A stretch of 64,000 nt of DNA from Fulvia fulva (lineage: Eukaryota; Ascomycota; Dothideomycetes; Mycosphaerellales; Mycosphaerellaceae): positions 4,836,001 to 4,900,000 of the forward strand of contig NC_063015.1 of assembly GCF_020509005.1 (NCBI RefSeq). The letters run 5' to 3'. Below the pieces are notes generated by a model, which was not told where the DNA came from, searched no databases, and worked only from the letters and a program-made list of their open reading frames with translations. Below, piece by piece: positions 34,427 to 47,125 of this stretch (positions within the stretch are counted from its first letter, which is position 1; the number at the start of each line of letters is the position of its first letter). The translations under genes were made by a program, and so were the position numbers.

Positions 34427-35720
34427 CGATAATCATTTCCTCTATATCGTCCTATGTCCTACTGCCCTATACGTCCTTGTCTACGCCTATCGGCTATGTA
34501 CTAAAGGGGAGCCGGGCCTGGTTAGATTCCCTCGCCGTAGCTAGTAGAGCACGTGGCCTCCCGTACGCCCTAGGTTGCGTATCCTTTACATCGTTCTCGG
34601 CCCTAGGGCGCTTATGCCCGACCGCCGCTAGTTAGTTCCGGTGTAGGCTAGCCTTACGGTCGCCGTAGAATCTTAGGGCGACGGTTCTGTTGGTGATTGC
34701 CTTGTTTTTCGCTAGTTTCCGCTATAGGCATTCCGTACTATACGATAGGTAGTGCCCCGGACAGTTCGCGTACCGTCTCGTAGTTAATGTATAGTCCCTA
34801 GACATATAGTCTCCTATATAGTTCGAGTAGGCCTGCTTGTTTGTGTACGTATAGGTTTGGTGTCTATACTGTTAGCATTTGAAGCATTAGAGGACACGAA
34901 AGGATAAGGAGTGCTTTTCTACTGTCTTGAGGCTATATTGCTAGACCAGGCCTTGTTCTATCGCTAGATCCGCCGCTTTCGCGTCTTGTAGCTATACTAT
35001 TAGCGCCGAGGCCTTCTTGCCTTCTGGCCATTTCCTATAGAGCCAAGTCGCCTTCTAGATTAGAGAGTTAAGAGTGACCGGGTTGTCCTCTTAGAGAGCG
35101 CGTAGGTGACCCTAGTTAGTTAGGTCAAACTCCTTAGGCATGTCGTGGACTAGGATCGTAAATTGTTTCGTTAAGACCTTCGCTAATGCCGCAACCTTAG
35201 ATGCCTACTATAGCTATGCCTCTAGGTACCTCCTAGTAGTAGTAGAGCTAGTATAGATCTATAGAGTGCCGTTAGACTATTAGTTCACTACGACCACCCC
35301 TAGTTAGTTGATTCGTTAGGCGAGCTCCTTGTTCGATAGCTTCGCAACTTCGGCCTAGTCTTCCTTTGCTACAATGCGGATCGTAACTATATCGTGCGTA
35401 AGGCGGGGGCCTAGTATCGATGCCGCGACCGATGCCTAGCTATAGGGGTGTTGATTCCGGGTGGCCTTGCTAATCGCCTAGGACGTCGTCCTTATTTCTT
35501 ATTGCCCTCGGTAATACGACAGTATAAGCGCCGTACGTAGCTAAGTGATCATTACCTATAGAGACCGGTAAGGGAGCTGATCGTTAGTTTCTATACTTTT
35601 TACGTCCTCTATAAGTTACTACTAGTTGTCTTAGGGGGGCTTCGCCTATAGGGCCGTAGGCGCCGTTAGTGCCGTAGCCTAGGCTACTATTGCCTAGGAG
35701 TTGCCTAATGTAGCTAGGCA
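34413..35720 (-). pseudogene. LINE-B ORF1, gag-like RNA-binding protein
   Basis: Region between the 5' leader and ORF2. It ends with an acidic tail (EEMIIDADD then TAG at 34415-34413) like the acidic tail of LINE-A ORF1 (TEMDLTDNE). Cysteine/histidine clusters typical of zinc knuckles lie at about 34730-34900. Many TAG codons are present. The start codon was not resolved. Confidence 0.65.
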
Positions 35721-35929
35721 CCTCCGCGGCGTTTAGAGCTGAAGAAACAGGGTGAAGAGAGCTTCAAGCTGTCCAGATTAAATAAGGTAGAACTCCCTTA
35801 GTCCTAGGGGTAGTGGCCTGCTTTATATATCGTTAGAATGGCCTTGATAAGAGCTTTCGAATGTGTCTTGTTTTGGCGCGGAGATCGATGAGCGTTTTGT
35901 ACAAAGTTAATTATGTAGCAATTATACTC

Positions 35930-35940
35930 ACCGGTATATA
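35930..35940 (+). repeat. Target-site duplication of LINE-B copy 1, right
   Basis: Second copy of accggtatata; Gypsy-2r resumes here. Confidence 0.88.
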
Positions 35941-37112
35941 ATCCCGTACTAGAGTATAACCGTAAAAGAGACTACTCGCTTATTCTACGAATTCGTCTAG
36001 CGCTTTCAAGGCCTCCCGGATAGCATCACCTCTAATAGAGGCTCCTAGTTCATCTCGTACTTCTAGAAGCGTCTATGTGCTATCCTAGGCATTAAGCATA
36101 ACCTCTCGACTAGTTTTTAGCTATAGACCGACGGCTAGACCGAAATTACGAACGCTATCCTCGAGTAGGTCCTTTATTACTTCGTCGACTACTACTAGAA
36201 GGATTGGCCTTAGTATATCCCTACGGTAGAGTTCGCTACTCGTAACTAGGACTCGGAGACTACTAGCTACTCTCCCTTCTATACTACGAGAGGTTACTAC
36301 CCTCGTATAGGTATAGAACTAGAAGAGCCTCTCCCGCCTACCGAAGACGTAAACGAGTAAGTAGTAGACGAGTTTGCTACTATACTCTTATAGATCTATA
36401 AAGAAGTCTATAACGAGATAGTATACGTATAAGCAATCTACGAGGATCAAGCTAATCGTCGTTACTAGCTAGCTCCCGACTACTAAGTAGGCGATATAGT
36501 CTACCTTAACTCTAAGAACATTAAGACGGACCGCCCCTCTAAGAAGCTAAGCTAGAAGAACCTAGGTCCTTTTGAGATCACCGAGCGTATTAGTTTATAC
36601 GCCTACCGTCTAGCTCTTCCTACGAACATAAAGATCCACGACGTCTTCTATCCCGTACGCCTTCGGCCGTCGGCTAAGGACCTATTCCCGAACCAAAACT
36701 AAGACATACTAGGTCCTCCCGATAAAGTAGAAGTCGACGAGCCGATTAACCTACCTTCTAACGACTATACCGTCCGTAAGATCCGGAGAATCCGCGTAGA
36801 GCCTAACGACATTAAAGGGCTACCGCTGATTAAGTATAAAGTCGAATAGTAAGGTTGCCCTAAGTAGGATACCTTATAGGAACCTATCTAACATATTATC
36901 TTTAATTGTTAAGCAATCGAAGAATACTACGCCCGCGTAGATAGCCTAGAGGTCAATATCGGCAGGCTTTTCGAATCTAAGCTCTTCGCCGGTGCTTACT
37001 AATAGTGTATCGACTATGACATTAGGCCTAGGCCTAGTACTAAAGCTAAACATCCTCGATATATAGAACTACTACGGCTTCGTAGCAACTTAGCTTTGTT
37101 TAGGGGGGCTAC
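35941..37112 (+). pseudogene. Gypsy-2r pol, integrase core and chromodomain, RIPed
   Basis: Aligns with 59747-60925 of the un-RIPed copy. It contains the integrase core, the GPFEITERI block (about 36565-36595) and the chromodomain region (about 36770-36930), followed by the polypurine tract next to the 3' LTR at 37113. TAG and TAA replace many Gln and Trp codons. Confidence 0.88.
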
Positions 37113-37631
37113 TATTATAGTCTCCCTATAGAGTATATAGGAGGTAGGGACAGAAGAGCCTTAGAGTACTTAGAAGTCGTTAAGAAGTGAAAGTCTAGCT
37201 TAGTATATAAGCGCTAAGAATTATATACCCCGTAACATTTACTACGGGACCTAGCCCTCCAAATTCACTACTCTACTAAACCTTAACAGATTCACTTCGG
37301 CTCGTGACTATATGACTTACGGCACTCCCGCGAGTACCCGCGACTACGCTAGACCCTAGAAGAAGCACGTAGAAGACTCGGAACGTAGGGCAGGTTGGAA
37401 TAAGGTTTTGAGCAAAGCTACTAAGCGCGGCTTCGTACGGGTTAGCCCTATTTATACGGGGATACGTACTCGCGAGGGTCGCGTATAAGTATCTAGCCTT
37501 CCCTAGGCCTCTCTTACTTTCTTCGTCTTTTGTTTTGTATAGTAATTATACTATACCCTTTATATCTACACTTCGTACCTATATTCTCGCTTTTACTCTT
37601 ACATCTTATAGGCTAGGCTCTCGCCCTAACA
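37113..37631 (+). repeat. Gypsy-2r 3' LTR
   Basis: 519 bp, one base shorter than the 5' LTR (a base is missing in the run after TACCC at about 37560). It starts TATTATAGTC and ends TAACA. Confidence 0.9.
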
Positions 37632-39789
37632 CTTACTACGTCCGCTAGCTACTACCCGCCGGTAGGGTTGAAACACTTAAGCGCCTAGCGCGTCGAACGA
37701 AGAAAGAACTAAAGGTCGAGACTGAGCCGGAGATCGATATCAAGTCTATTAATATAGAAGCACTCCGGCGTATAAGCCGGAGGAAGGGCTATAAAGTATA
37801 AAATATAGATGTTTAACCCGAAAGAAAATCCTAATAAGTAAGTCGCGCGAGACCCGCTATCCGCGTATATACTAAAGGCTTTTGGTATAAGAGCGAAGCT
37901 AGTACTAGGAGGTAGCGCGGCGATGTTAGTAGATACTAATACTTAAGAAAATATAGACAGATAGGAGGAGCCCCGGGGTGACTATACCTAGCGGTAACTG
38001 AACGCCTCTACTATATTAGCTAACGACTATTAACGTTTTATAAACGGTAAGGACAAAGACTAGGATCCTATCCCTTTGTTACTAGTAGAATTTAGGGAAA
38101 TAGCTAGGCTATTTAGCCGTAAGGAAGTAGACAAGGTCCTACCGCGACGGCCTAGTATAGACTATAAGATTAAGCTAAAGAATAGTTAGACACCGCTATT
38201 TCGAAGACTATACTCCTTCTCTATACGAGAGAACGAGGTGATTAAGAAGTAGATCGACGACCAACTTAAGAAAGGTTTCATTTAGAGAAGCGTATTACTA
38301 GTAGTAGTATCTGTTCTAATAGTCAAAAGCCGGGTAGAGGGCTACGAGTATACGTAGACTATAGAGCTCTAAACGCGCTTACGACGAAGAGTCGCTACCC
38401 GATTCTACTATTTTAAGAGACCTTAGATCGCATTACTAGCGCGTAATAGTTCACTAAGCTAGATGTTATCGCTACGTTCAATCGTATCCGTATTATAGTA
38501 GGAGACGAGTAGAAAACGGCCTTTACTACTAGATATAGGTAGTTTAAGTACGTAGTTATGCCTTTTGGACTATATAATACACTAGGAACGTTTCAGTTAG
38601 TTATAAACGACATACTAAGGGAGTTTCTAGATGACTTCGTGTTATATTACCTTAATAATGCACTTGTCTTTAGCAAGACAAGAGAAGAATATATCTAATA
38701 TATCCTTAAGGTTCTACAAAAGCTAGATACCGCCGGGCTCTAGTTAGAGATCAACAAATGCGAGTTCTTTAGACACGAGACTACTTATCTAGGTGTTATT
38801 ATCACAAATAAGGGCATTAAGATAGACCTAGCTAAGATTAAATACGTTAAGAATTGGCCTAAACCCGCGAATGTCACCGACATCTTATCGTTTATAGCGT
38901 TTACTAACTTCTACCGTAGGTTTATTAAGGATTATAGTAAGATCTACTTGCCTATAACGAAGCTTACGAGGAAGAATGTCCTATAGGACTAGTCTCTAGT
39001 ATATTAATAGGCGTTTGAGGCATTAAAGTAAGCATTTATCGATACGCCTACCTTAAAACACTTCTACCTAGGGTGAGAGACTATTCTAGAAACAGATGCC
39101 TTAGATTACGTAATAGTAGTAGTACTCTTATAACGTAACGAGCGAAGAGTATTACATCCTATCGCTTATATATCTAAGAAGATAGATCCCTAGTAATATA
39201 ACTACGACATCTATAATAAGGAGCTCCTAGCTATTATATAAGCTTTCGAGGAATAGCGACCGGAGCTAACTATTAACAAATATAGTACTAACGATTATAA
39301 GAATCTACTAGACCCGGAATCTAAGGACAAGCCGACGCTTATATACTCCGATTATAAGAACCTCGAATAGTTTATAAGCACGAAGCAATTGAGCCGTAGA
39401 CAAGCTCGCTAGGCCGAGTTTCTCTCGTAGTTCTTCTTTAAGATCGTCTATAGGCTAGGAGTTTAAGGTACTAAGCTAGACAGCTTAACCCGACGTTTAT
39501 AGGACTTGCCAACGCCTAGAGACCTAGATAACCTCCTACGAAACTAATAGTAGTATTAGGTATTATTAGGCCTAGATCGTATCCTAAACCTATTATCTAC
39601 TAGAGTGTTATTGGTATATAATAATAACGTTATAACCCCGCTTACGACCGCTATTCGAGGACTCTATACGTAACTAGAGGCTAAGGAAGCCGTTTAATAG
39701 CTAGAACGAGATGATCTATATACCTTACTAAGGAAGCACCGTATCGATAACCGTTATATAGTCCTAGTCGGAGGTATAATATATATTAA
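37632..39789 (+). pseudogene. Gypsy-1 pol: reverse transcriptase-RNase H, RIPed
   Basis: Resumes Gypsy-1 after Gypsy-2r. Read on the plus strand it gives the chromovirus RT with IDDQLKKGFI (about 38250-38280), a VDYRALNAL-like block (about 38350-38380), then TKLDVIAAFNRI-like and VMPFGLYN (about 38555-38580). The catalytic box reads YYLNNALVFS at about 38645-38675; both Asp codons followed T and were converted to Asn by TG to TA. LGVIITNKGIKM, FTNFYRRFIKDYSK and an RNase H segment (NYDIYNKELLAI; SRRQARQAEFLS) follow. Copia-1 interrupts at 39790. Confidence 0.85.
39785..39789 (+). repeat. Target-site duplication of Copia-1, left
   Basis: ATTAA, repeated exactly at 45410-45414. Confidence 0.85.
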
Positions 39790-40024
39790 TGTTGAACAGG
39801 TACGGGTAGATAGTAGCGGAGTAGAGTAGGAGATCAATCTTTAACTAACTAATAGCACGAGTATATAGCAATATATTAGGAACTAATATGTTGATTGTGT
39901 TGGATATCTATCTAAGCTAAAGGGGAGAGAAGGTATCTCCCTATAAGCTGAGTCATCGTAGATGCCTTAGGCTACTAGATCACTTCCTAATTGTTAACTC
40001 CCTTTGAGATACTACATCTTAACA
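39790..40024 (-). repeat. Copia-1 3' LTR (left)
   Basis: 235 bp; on the plus strand it starts TGTTGAACAGG and ends CATCTTAACA. Nearly identical to 45175-45409. Confidence 0.92.
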
Positions 40025-40399
40025 CTCCTACTTATCTCGTATAGGAGGTTACAGTCTGCTCACTTCCTACTAATAGTACTTAGACCTTTTTATAACAGGT
40101 TAAGCTAGCTTATAAACCTCTAGAAGTGTAGACCAGTCTTTGGTTTTATAAACCCGTCTATAACTATCTCAGAGGTTAGGGTGTACTTAACAGCAATAAG
40201 CCTCCTCCACTAAAGTTTCCTAACAGCGTTATAGGCAATGTTAATATGCTTCGACTTGTTATAAATATATATATCTTTTACTAGGGTGAGGGTAGCTTGA
40301 TTGTCACCTCTTAATTGGACTAGTCTCAAATTTGATACAGTCTCCTAGTTTCTAGTGATTCTTAGTTAATAGGAACAGTCTCCTACTAACTCTGGACAA

Positions 40400-43300
40400 T
40401 CTACTTCTCTTAGCAGTGAAGCTAGGAATTAGGACTACTTCGTATATACATTTATAGCTATGTATTCAGCCTCTATTGTAGATGTTGCTACAGACTTTTG
40501 CTTCTTGCTTATCTAAGAAACTAGTGCCCTACAGAGGAAGAAGACATACCTAAGGATTAAGACTCTGTCTACTTTGTCTATAGTATAATCAGAATCACAG
40601 TATCTAATAAGGTGTCCTTTTCTAGACTTTGAGAACTGAAGTCCTAGATCAGGGTATGATCTTAGGTACCTAGTGATCTTCTTCAAAGCCTTTATGTGGT
40701 AGGTGGATAGGTCACTCACAAATGAGCTCATCCTTCCTAGGGCAAAAGCAATGTCTAGCCTTATAATTGTTGCTAGCTACATCTAAGTACTATTGATACT
40801 CTAGTACTCTGCCTTGTTACACCTCTTATCTATATGGCTTGAAGGTTTGAGGGCCCTATAGCTGTCTATAGGTGAGTGTGTAGGTGCTACCTTCTTATAC
40901 TTCATTCCTATCTTAGCTAGGCTATCCCTAACAAAGTGTCCTTAGTCAAGTTTCAGGATTCCTCTCTTCCTGTCCCTTGTGACTCTTATGCTAAGGATCT
41001 TTTTAGGTTCACCTAGATCTTTGATCTTGAAGATCTTGCCAAGTTCTCTTTTGAACTAGAGAACATCTATTAACTTTGGTATAGTAATTGGAATGTCATC
41101 TACATATATAAGGATTATGATCTCCCTCTTCTTATAGATAAGTAGGCATAGATCCACTTCTGACTATATAAATCCAATCTCTCTGAGCTTTGACACACAG
41201 AGTTGATTCTAATCTCTAGCTACTTGCTTAAGTCTATATAAGCTTTTGAGGATTTTGAACACTATGTTTGGTGGAAGCTCAACTCCTAGTAGTAGTAACA
41301 TAAAGATGTCTTCATAGAGGGTGCTTTCTATAAATGCATTGTTCACATCCACTTGGTAAAGATAAAGATCCTTCTTACATACAATAGCTATAAATACCCT
41401 AAGGGTGTCCTGTCTTACTGTAGGTACAAATGTCTCTATAAAGTCAATACTAAACTTCTATAAGAAGCCCCTTGTAACTAGTCTAGCCTTGAACTTTTCA
41501 ATAGCTCTACTAATGCTTCTCTTAATATCAAAGACCTATCTTGATATAACCAGATTTGCTCCTTTTAGTAGAACAGAATTTTCCTAGGTGTTGTTACTCT
41601 ATAGAGCATCTAGTTCCTTTTGGATTGCTTCCTTCTAAAGATATCCCCATTTCTTGTCATTTATAGTATCCTTATAGGAATTTAGAATTAGGACCTCTTG
41701 CTTATATATAATAGCTTCTATAGTTGCTATAAAGGCCATTTCCTTAACTTCTTCTAGGAATTCGCTATCCTATAGTATTGAACTGTCCACTGATTGTATA
41801 GCTACAAAGAAAGCTTAGTGAAAAGCAGCAAGGTTCTCTAAGAGGTCCTTTGCTTCTCCTACTTTAGTGGTTAGTTTGGGCTTAGGGACTATAGATTTTA
41901 GGGCTTTCTATTTCATGTCATAGCCCTCAACATTATAGTCAGCCTTTCTCTTTCCAAGGGATGATTTAGGGACCGTCACTTGTGACCTAGTAACGTCTAT
42001 TTTCTAGGGATCTAGGGAGCTTCTCTTAATTAGCTAATTGATTTTCTGAAATTCCCCTACGTTCTCCGGAGGTTAGGGAAGTTGTACAAATAGCTTTCTC
42101 GGCTAAGCGACTTTAGGGCTCTTAATTAGCTAATCTATTTCGGGGGTGCTTTAATAGACGCCTGAATAGTAGGTAGATTGTCCTAAGGATACGTTCTTCC
42201 TCGGCCTTCCTAAGGGCTTCCTAGCTAGTACGCTACTTAGTAGATTCAATATTAGAACATTAAGACCTATATCACCTCTAGGCTAGTCCTTAAAGAAGTC
42301 TATATGTGTGTGTTGTTTAATAGCTCTTATGTCTAGTTCTTAAAAGAGCTAGGCTTTAGCTATGTTTTTAATATACCTAATAAATACTGCTTCTTTACCC
42401 CTATTTATTAGCTTGTCACTTCTTGCCTATTAAGGTTGGGATCTTATGTCTATATAGACAACAGCTTTGTATCCCCAAACTTTCAAATAGTTGATGAACG
42501 GTTTGATACTATCAAAAGCCTTATCTAGTGAAACCTTAAACCTATCGTAATCTAGGCCATTTAGTAGTTTGTTCCTTATATAAGTTCAGGCCTCTAGTAC
42601 TTTAGGCCAAAATTCAACCGGCATTTTAGCCTCTTTAAGCATTGCCCTTATAGAGTCCTCTAAGGTTTGTATTAACCTCTCAACTAGTCCATTCTATAGA
42701 GAGTTGTATACCTTAGTCGGCTCGAGCCTAATCCCTAAATCCTTCTTCTACTGCTTTACTAATACAATAAGTTCTTTTACATTATTAAGCCTTACTACTT
42801 TCAGCTACGCTAATAATTTCCTCTCTACTTTAATCTTCTAGTTCTAGAGAGCAACTGGAGCATCTTCTCTTTTCCTAAGAGGAAAGGTCTACTTCTTCCT
42901 AGAGAAGTTGTTAACAATCTTAAGCTAGTATTTGAATCCTAGTCTTAAGATTGGTAGTGGGCTACATATGTTAATAGATATAAGGGCAAGTCTTTTAGGT
43001 CTTCTCTCTATAACTTTGCCTTTATACTTCTTCATCTTTGCTATTGAACATACTCTGTACTAGTGAAAGCCATTCTTAGGGATAGGAATAGGTTCTTTTA
43101 AGTCTATTACCTTGTGAAGATTCTAGAGCAAATTCTTCCCAAAGTATGCAAATCTTCTATACTAAAGCTCCTACTACTTTAGATCGGTCTCTAATTAAGT
43201 AGTTATAAAGGTATTCTCTATTAGTAGTGTATATAATAAGTAATGTGCCCGTTCTTATAGGAGAGGAGAAATCTCATTAATGAATAGAACCCCCTAAGGA

Positions 43301-43700
43301 GCTTTGTCTAGACAATAGTCTCACTAGAGGGGGAAACAAGAGAAAATGATAGAGTTTAAACACTGAACTGCTTACTAAACTAGTTCTATAAAACCAGGTT
43401 TACTCTAAGCTTAGGTACAAGTAGGATATCTTCTAAAACAACTTTTCTACTAGCTCTCCTACTCATCTCTGCATTCCTAATATAAGTGGCTAATAAAAAC
43501 CTACCTCCCACTTTGATCCATTTCTTCCTTATTAAGGGAGTTATAGATCTAAAGAGGCAGCTTTAGTTAGTTATATAGGATGAAGTATAGGAGTTAAGTA
43601 ACTACTCTAACGAGGGAAACTTGCCTTAGACTTCTATAGTTGAGTAAGCCACTTCATTATACTCATTATTATTAGACATTGTCTCTAGGGATGAGCTATA
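40400..43700 (-). pseudogene. Copia-1 pol (integrase-RT-RNase H), broken
   Basis: On the minus strand the integrase region (about 42300-43300) precedes the RT (about 40900-41700) and RNase H (about 40400-40800). An open piece at 40731-40513 reads HIKALKKITRYLRSYPDLGL and then GHLIRYCDSDYTIDKVDR. This is the copia RNase H start with the catalytic Asp-x-Asp. A second clear piece near 41280-41590 corresponds to the RT fingers and palm written antisense. Stops are mostly TAG/TAA of RIP type. Exact limits are estimates. Confidence 0.75.
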
Positions 43701-43899
43701 TAAGTCACGTGACTCTTGGGCGGAAAACCCTTTTCTAGTCTTCTTTACTTTAGAGGTATAAGACTAGGCCTAGTTCTTCTAGAGCGATAGTATATTAGAG
43801 CTTAGTTTCTTCACTATGTTCTTAAGTTCTTCTATAGAGGACTTCTCTCTTAGTGTCCTCCTTAAAGTAGGTGGTAGAGTTCTCTTCTTCTTAATATAT

Positions 43900-44760
43900 G
43901 TTATATTCTAGGAAGATAGTGGTTAGGAATGAGATCTAAGGACCTTTCTTGCCTTAGGTAGACTAGGGCAGTCCTTGATTAGATGATCCTTCTTATAGAG
44001 AAGGCAGGAGAGTGGTCTTACTAGACCTAAGGGCTTGACCTAGGTGGCTACTATACTATACTTAGCCTTAGAGGGATCTAACCTAGCTTCTTAAGCTTTA
44101 AGGATCTTTAAGGTCCTTTTATGATCTATCTTTAGCTAAGCCATAATAGTATCCCTAGCTACATAGTAGTCAGGTGGCAGTGAGCTTAAGAGCTAGGTCA
44201 TCCTTACATTAGCTTTCCTATAATACTGACACTCTAGGTCAACATTAGCAATCCTTTTTCTAAGAGAAACTAGGTATGTCTATACAGATCTAATAGTGAA
44301 CTCTTCACTTATCTTAAAGGTCACAAATTGCTTTATAAGCTTATATATATAGGTTGGTAGTACCTAGCTATACTTATTCCAGAGATACACCTACTTCTTA
44401 GTAGCTCTTCTAGATTTATATAAGCCCTTAAGCTCAAATTCATCTTCTTCTATAATCCTACTAAGGATACTGAAGTTGTATACTACATTATGTCTTGTCT
44501 ATATTAGCGTATTGAGGATCTCTTTAGTTATAGCCTCTTCTTAGAGTTTCAGAGTCTTGCCCTTAATGTTGTTAAAAGACACTTCTATTAGGTCATCAAT
44601 TATAAAGAATGCTAATTAGCTCTCTATCTTATATCTCTAAAGGTTGAACTATCTCTTCTAATTGTCCCTCCTAAGAATTAGGATTTTGCCTCCCTTCTCC
44701 TCTGTCTTCTCTTAGTATAAATCTATAATAGATTGGATATAATAAAATAAGGTGTGTATG
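43900..44760 (-). pseudogene. Copia-1 gag remnant with zinc knuckle
   Basis: Minus-strand region between the 5' LTR and pol. Around 44015-43975 it reads CLLYKKDHLIKDC, a degraded CCHC knuckle whose second Cys is now Tyr (TGC to TAC, a RIP-type change). The preceding helical gag domain is recognisable only weakly. Confidence 0.6.
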
Positions 44761-45159
44761 TTCTAACGTAGTAGCTCAGATCCTACTAAGGCTTCTAGTA
44801 TAGAATAGGAAAGTTCGTAGGTATAGATACTAAGGCCTACTTAGTAAAGTAAAGAAGGAGCGGTATAAGGTCTCGGGGCTAGGACATAGGTCTGTCTCTC
44901 CTAGCAGAGCTTCAAATGACTTACTTAAAGTCTTTCTTAATAGTATCTCGATGCAGTTCTACCTATAGAGTATCTTTAAGGTATTGTCTGTAAGTAAGCC
45001 GTACAGAGTCCTTGTCTAGGTTACCTATTACTTAGTATCGAACTAAGCTCCTTAATAGGATAGACGGGGTAGACTTCTGATTCCTAGATGTTTTCTACTA
45101 CGATAGCAAGGGATATAAGTAACCTATACTAATATAGGTTGCTCTTATTCCTATATAAA

Positions 45160-45174
45160 CCCGGGCTTATAACC
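45160..45174 (-). promoter_or_regulatory. Copia-1 primer-binding site (half-tRNA, initiator Met)
   Basis: Directly inside the 5' LTR, minus strand: GGTTATAAGCCCGGG. It is complementary to the anticodon stem-loop of initiator tRNA-Met (GGGCUCAUAACC) except for one TA where TG is expected, the usual RIP change. Use of an internal tRNA-iMet fragment is known for copia-type elements. Confidence 0.7.
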
Positions 45175-45409
45175 TGTTGAACAGGTACGGGTAGATAGTA
45201 GCGGAGTAGAGTAAGAGATCAATCTTTAACTAACTAATAGCACGAGTATATAGCAATATATTAGGAACCAATATATTGATTGTGTTAGATGTCTATCTAA
45301 GCTAAAGGGGAGAGAAGGTATCTCCCTATAAGCTAAGTTATCGTAGATGCCTTAGGCTGCTAGATCACTTCCTAATTATTGACTCCCTTTAAGATACTAC
45401 ATCTTAATA
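45175..45409 (-). repeat. Copia-1 5' LTR (right)
   Basis: 235 bp; plus-strand start TGTTGAACAGG, end CATCTTAATA (AACA before RIP). Confidence 0.92.
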
Positions 45410-47125
45410 ATTAAGAATATATATAGTAGTTATAGCCTATTCGTTCCTCCGGAGTTAGAAGACAATCTAGATAAAGGTAAAATCCCGGTACGTACTTATA
45501 TCGTATAGGCTTTCTACGACTATATAGTAGCTAGTTACTTAGGGGACGAGAAGACGTATAAATTAGTAGCTCGTAACTATACCTAGCTAGGCATCGTACG
45601 ATTTATTAAGAGCTATATACGTGCCTACCGCGCTTACCGTACGAATAAGAATACTAACATCTAGTACCTAGGGCTATTAAGACCGCTACTAGTACTATTT
45701 AGCGCTTAGGAGGATATCTCTATTGACTTCGTAGTTAAACTACCGAAGGGAACAAGCGTAGTCGACGGATAAACGTACGAGAACATTATAACCGTTATAT
45801 ACCGCTTAACTAAGGAGCGACATATCATCCCTATTACCTCGATAATAGTAGAGCATTACGTACTAGTATTCCTTAAGTACGTGTTTAGTAGACATAGGCT
45901 CCTGAAGTCTATTGTCTCGGATCGTAGTACGTAATAGTTTCTATATTCTAGCGTAGGATATACGCGCTACTTAGTATTAGTCGAAAGCTATCTTCGTCGT
46001 TCTACCTAGAAACAGATAGACAGTCGGAGAACACGAACAAAGTAATAGAGCAATACCTACGTATCTTTATTAACTATACCTAGGACGACTAGCTAGATTA
46101 GACTCTATTAGCTAAGTTTATAGCAAACAATATAGTGTCCGTAACGATAGGCGTCTCGCCGTTCTATACTAATACTAGGCGTAATCTAAGGTTCTCTAAG
46201 TTCGACTTAGACTTACCTATACTACTAATACTATATAAATAGAGACTAGACGCCGAGTCCGCGGACAAGTTTACGGCTAAGATATAAGAGATATACTAAT
46301 ACTTACGACAGTAGATAGCCTTAGTATAAGTAGTCTAAGCTAAGTACGTAAACTAGACGCGTATACCTATACTACGGTATACCGAAGGCGACGAAGTATA
46401 GGTAAGCACTAAGAACTAGACGATAGAGAGACCTTCTCGTAAGATAGACGTAAAGTAGTCTAGACCGTACGTAATCACGGAGGTACTACCGGGCAATACT
46501 TATAAAGTAGAGCTCCTACCTACTTTAAATATTAATAATCGCTTCTACTTATACCTTCTTATACTAGTTTATCCGCCGTTTATAGGACAGACATAACCCG
46601 TACTACTACTAATCCGAATTATTAACGACGAACAATACGAAACCGATCCCGCCGAACCCGATTAATAGGAAGTTAAGCATATTCTAGACTATAGGAAGAG
46701 ATGGCCGCGAGGACTAATACCGGTAGGAGGCAAATAGCTATATTAGGAATACTTAGTAAAATATATTAGATATAATAAGCTATCCTATGAAGCTACGAAC
46801 TAGGTTATCGAGACCGCCGCCGCCTCCGTAGCCGACTTTCACTATAACTACCCGAGAGCGACTAAGCTACCTAGTTTTTAACTATCTATAGACTAGATAC
46901 CGAATAAGAATGCTATAGGCATACGTATAGCGCGCTAACTAGCAAAAGTAGCGATGACTCTAATGCCGGTAGAACGAGGCCTCCGGGCTTATAAGAAGGA
47001 GAGCGATACGTATAGTCTAATAGATAATAAGGTGTTTACGAAGGTAATAGGAGATGTAATAGATACGAAAGATATAAGAGGAGAGGAGAGTGCTCCGGAG
47101 CGCACTCTAAGAGGGGGGGGGTTAG
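45410..47125 (+). pseudogene. Gypsy-1 pol: integrase and chromodomain, RIPed
   Basis: Resumes Gypsy-1 after Copia-1. The integrase zinc-binding part is followed by the catalytic core (ISIDFVVKLPKG with the first Asp at about 45718-45753; ENIITVIYRLTKERHIIPI at about 45780-45835; SIVSDRS with the second Asp at about 45910). A GPY/F-like end (RPYVITEVLPGNTYKVELLP, about 46463-46520) and a chromodomain (VKHILDYRKRWP, YLVKYI-YNKLSYEATNQVIE, about 46670-46820) follow. Chromodomains guide integration to histone-marked chromatin. TAG and TAA codons abound. Confidence 0.82.

Larger units (their letters stand above)
30936..35929 (-). mobile_element. LINE-B copy 1, apparently full length, moderately RIPed
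   Basis: 4994 bp in minus orientation with an ATCT tail (GATAGATAGA on the plus strand) at 30936-30945 and an 11-bp target duplication. From the right it has a ~200-nt 5' leader, ORF1, ORF2 and the 3' region. It retains many CA/TG steps, unlike its truncated sisters at 8008 and 12688, so it was RIPed less or later. It inserted into the integrase region of Gypsy-2r. Confidence 0.88.
26337..37631 (+). mobile_element. Gypsy-2r: RIPed copy of the Gypsy-2 chromovirus
   Basis: Collinear with the un-RIPed element at 55155-61445. LTRs lie at 26337-26856 and 37113-37631. The flanks CCTAC (26332-26336) and CTTAC (37632-37636) fit a 5-bp target duplication with one change. It is interrupted by LINE-B copy 1 (30936-35929). 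Comparison with the un-RIPed sister shows that most differences are CA to TA and TG to TA on both strands, which makes this pair a direct picture of RIP here. Confidence 0.92.
39790..45409 (-). mobile_element. Copia-1 (Ty1/copia LTR retrotransposon), moderately RIPed
   Basis: 5620 bp with two 235-bp LTRs and a perfect 5-bp ATTAA target duplication, inserted in Gypsy-1 pol. It is coded on the minus strand, so the 5' LTR is the right one (45175-45409). Adjacent to it is a primer site matching the anticodon half of initiator tRNA-Met. Domain order on the minus strand is gag, protease/pre-integrase, integrase, RT, RNase H, the copia order. Many CA/TG remain in the RT half, so RIP was milder than in the host element. 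Confidence 0.9.
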
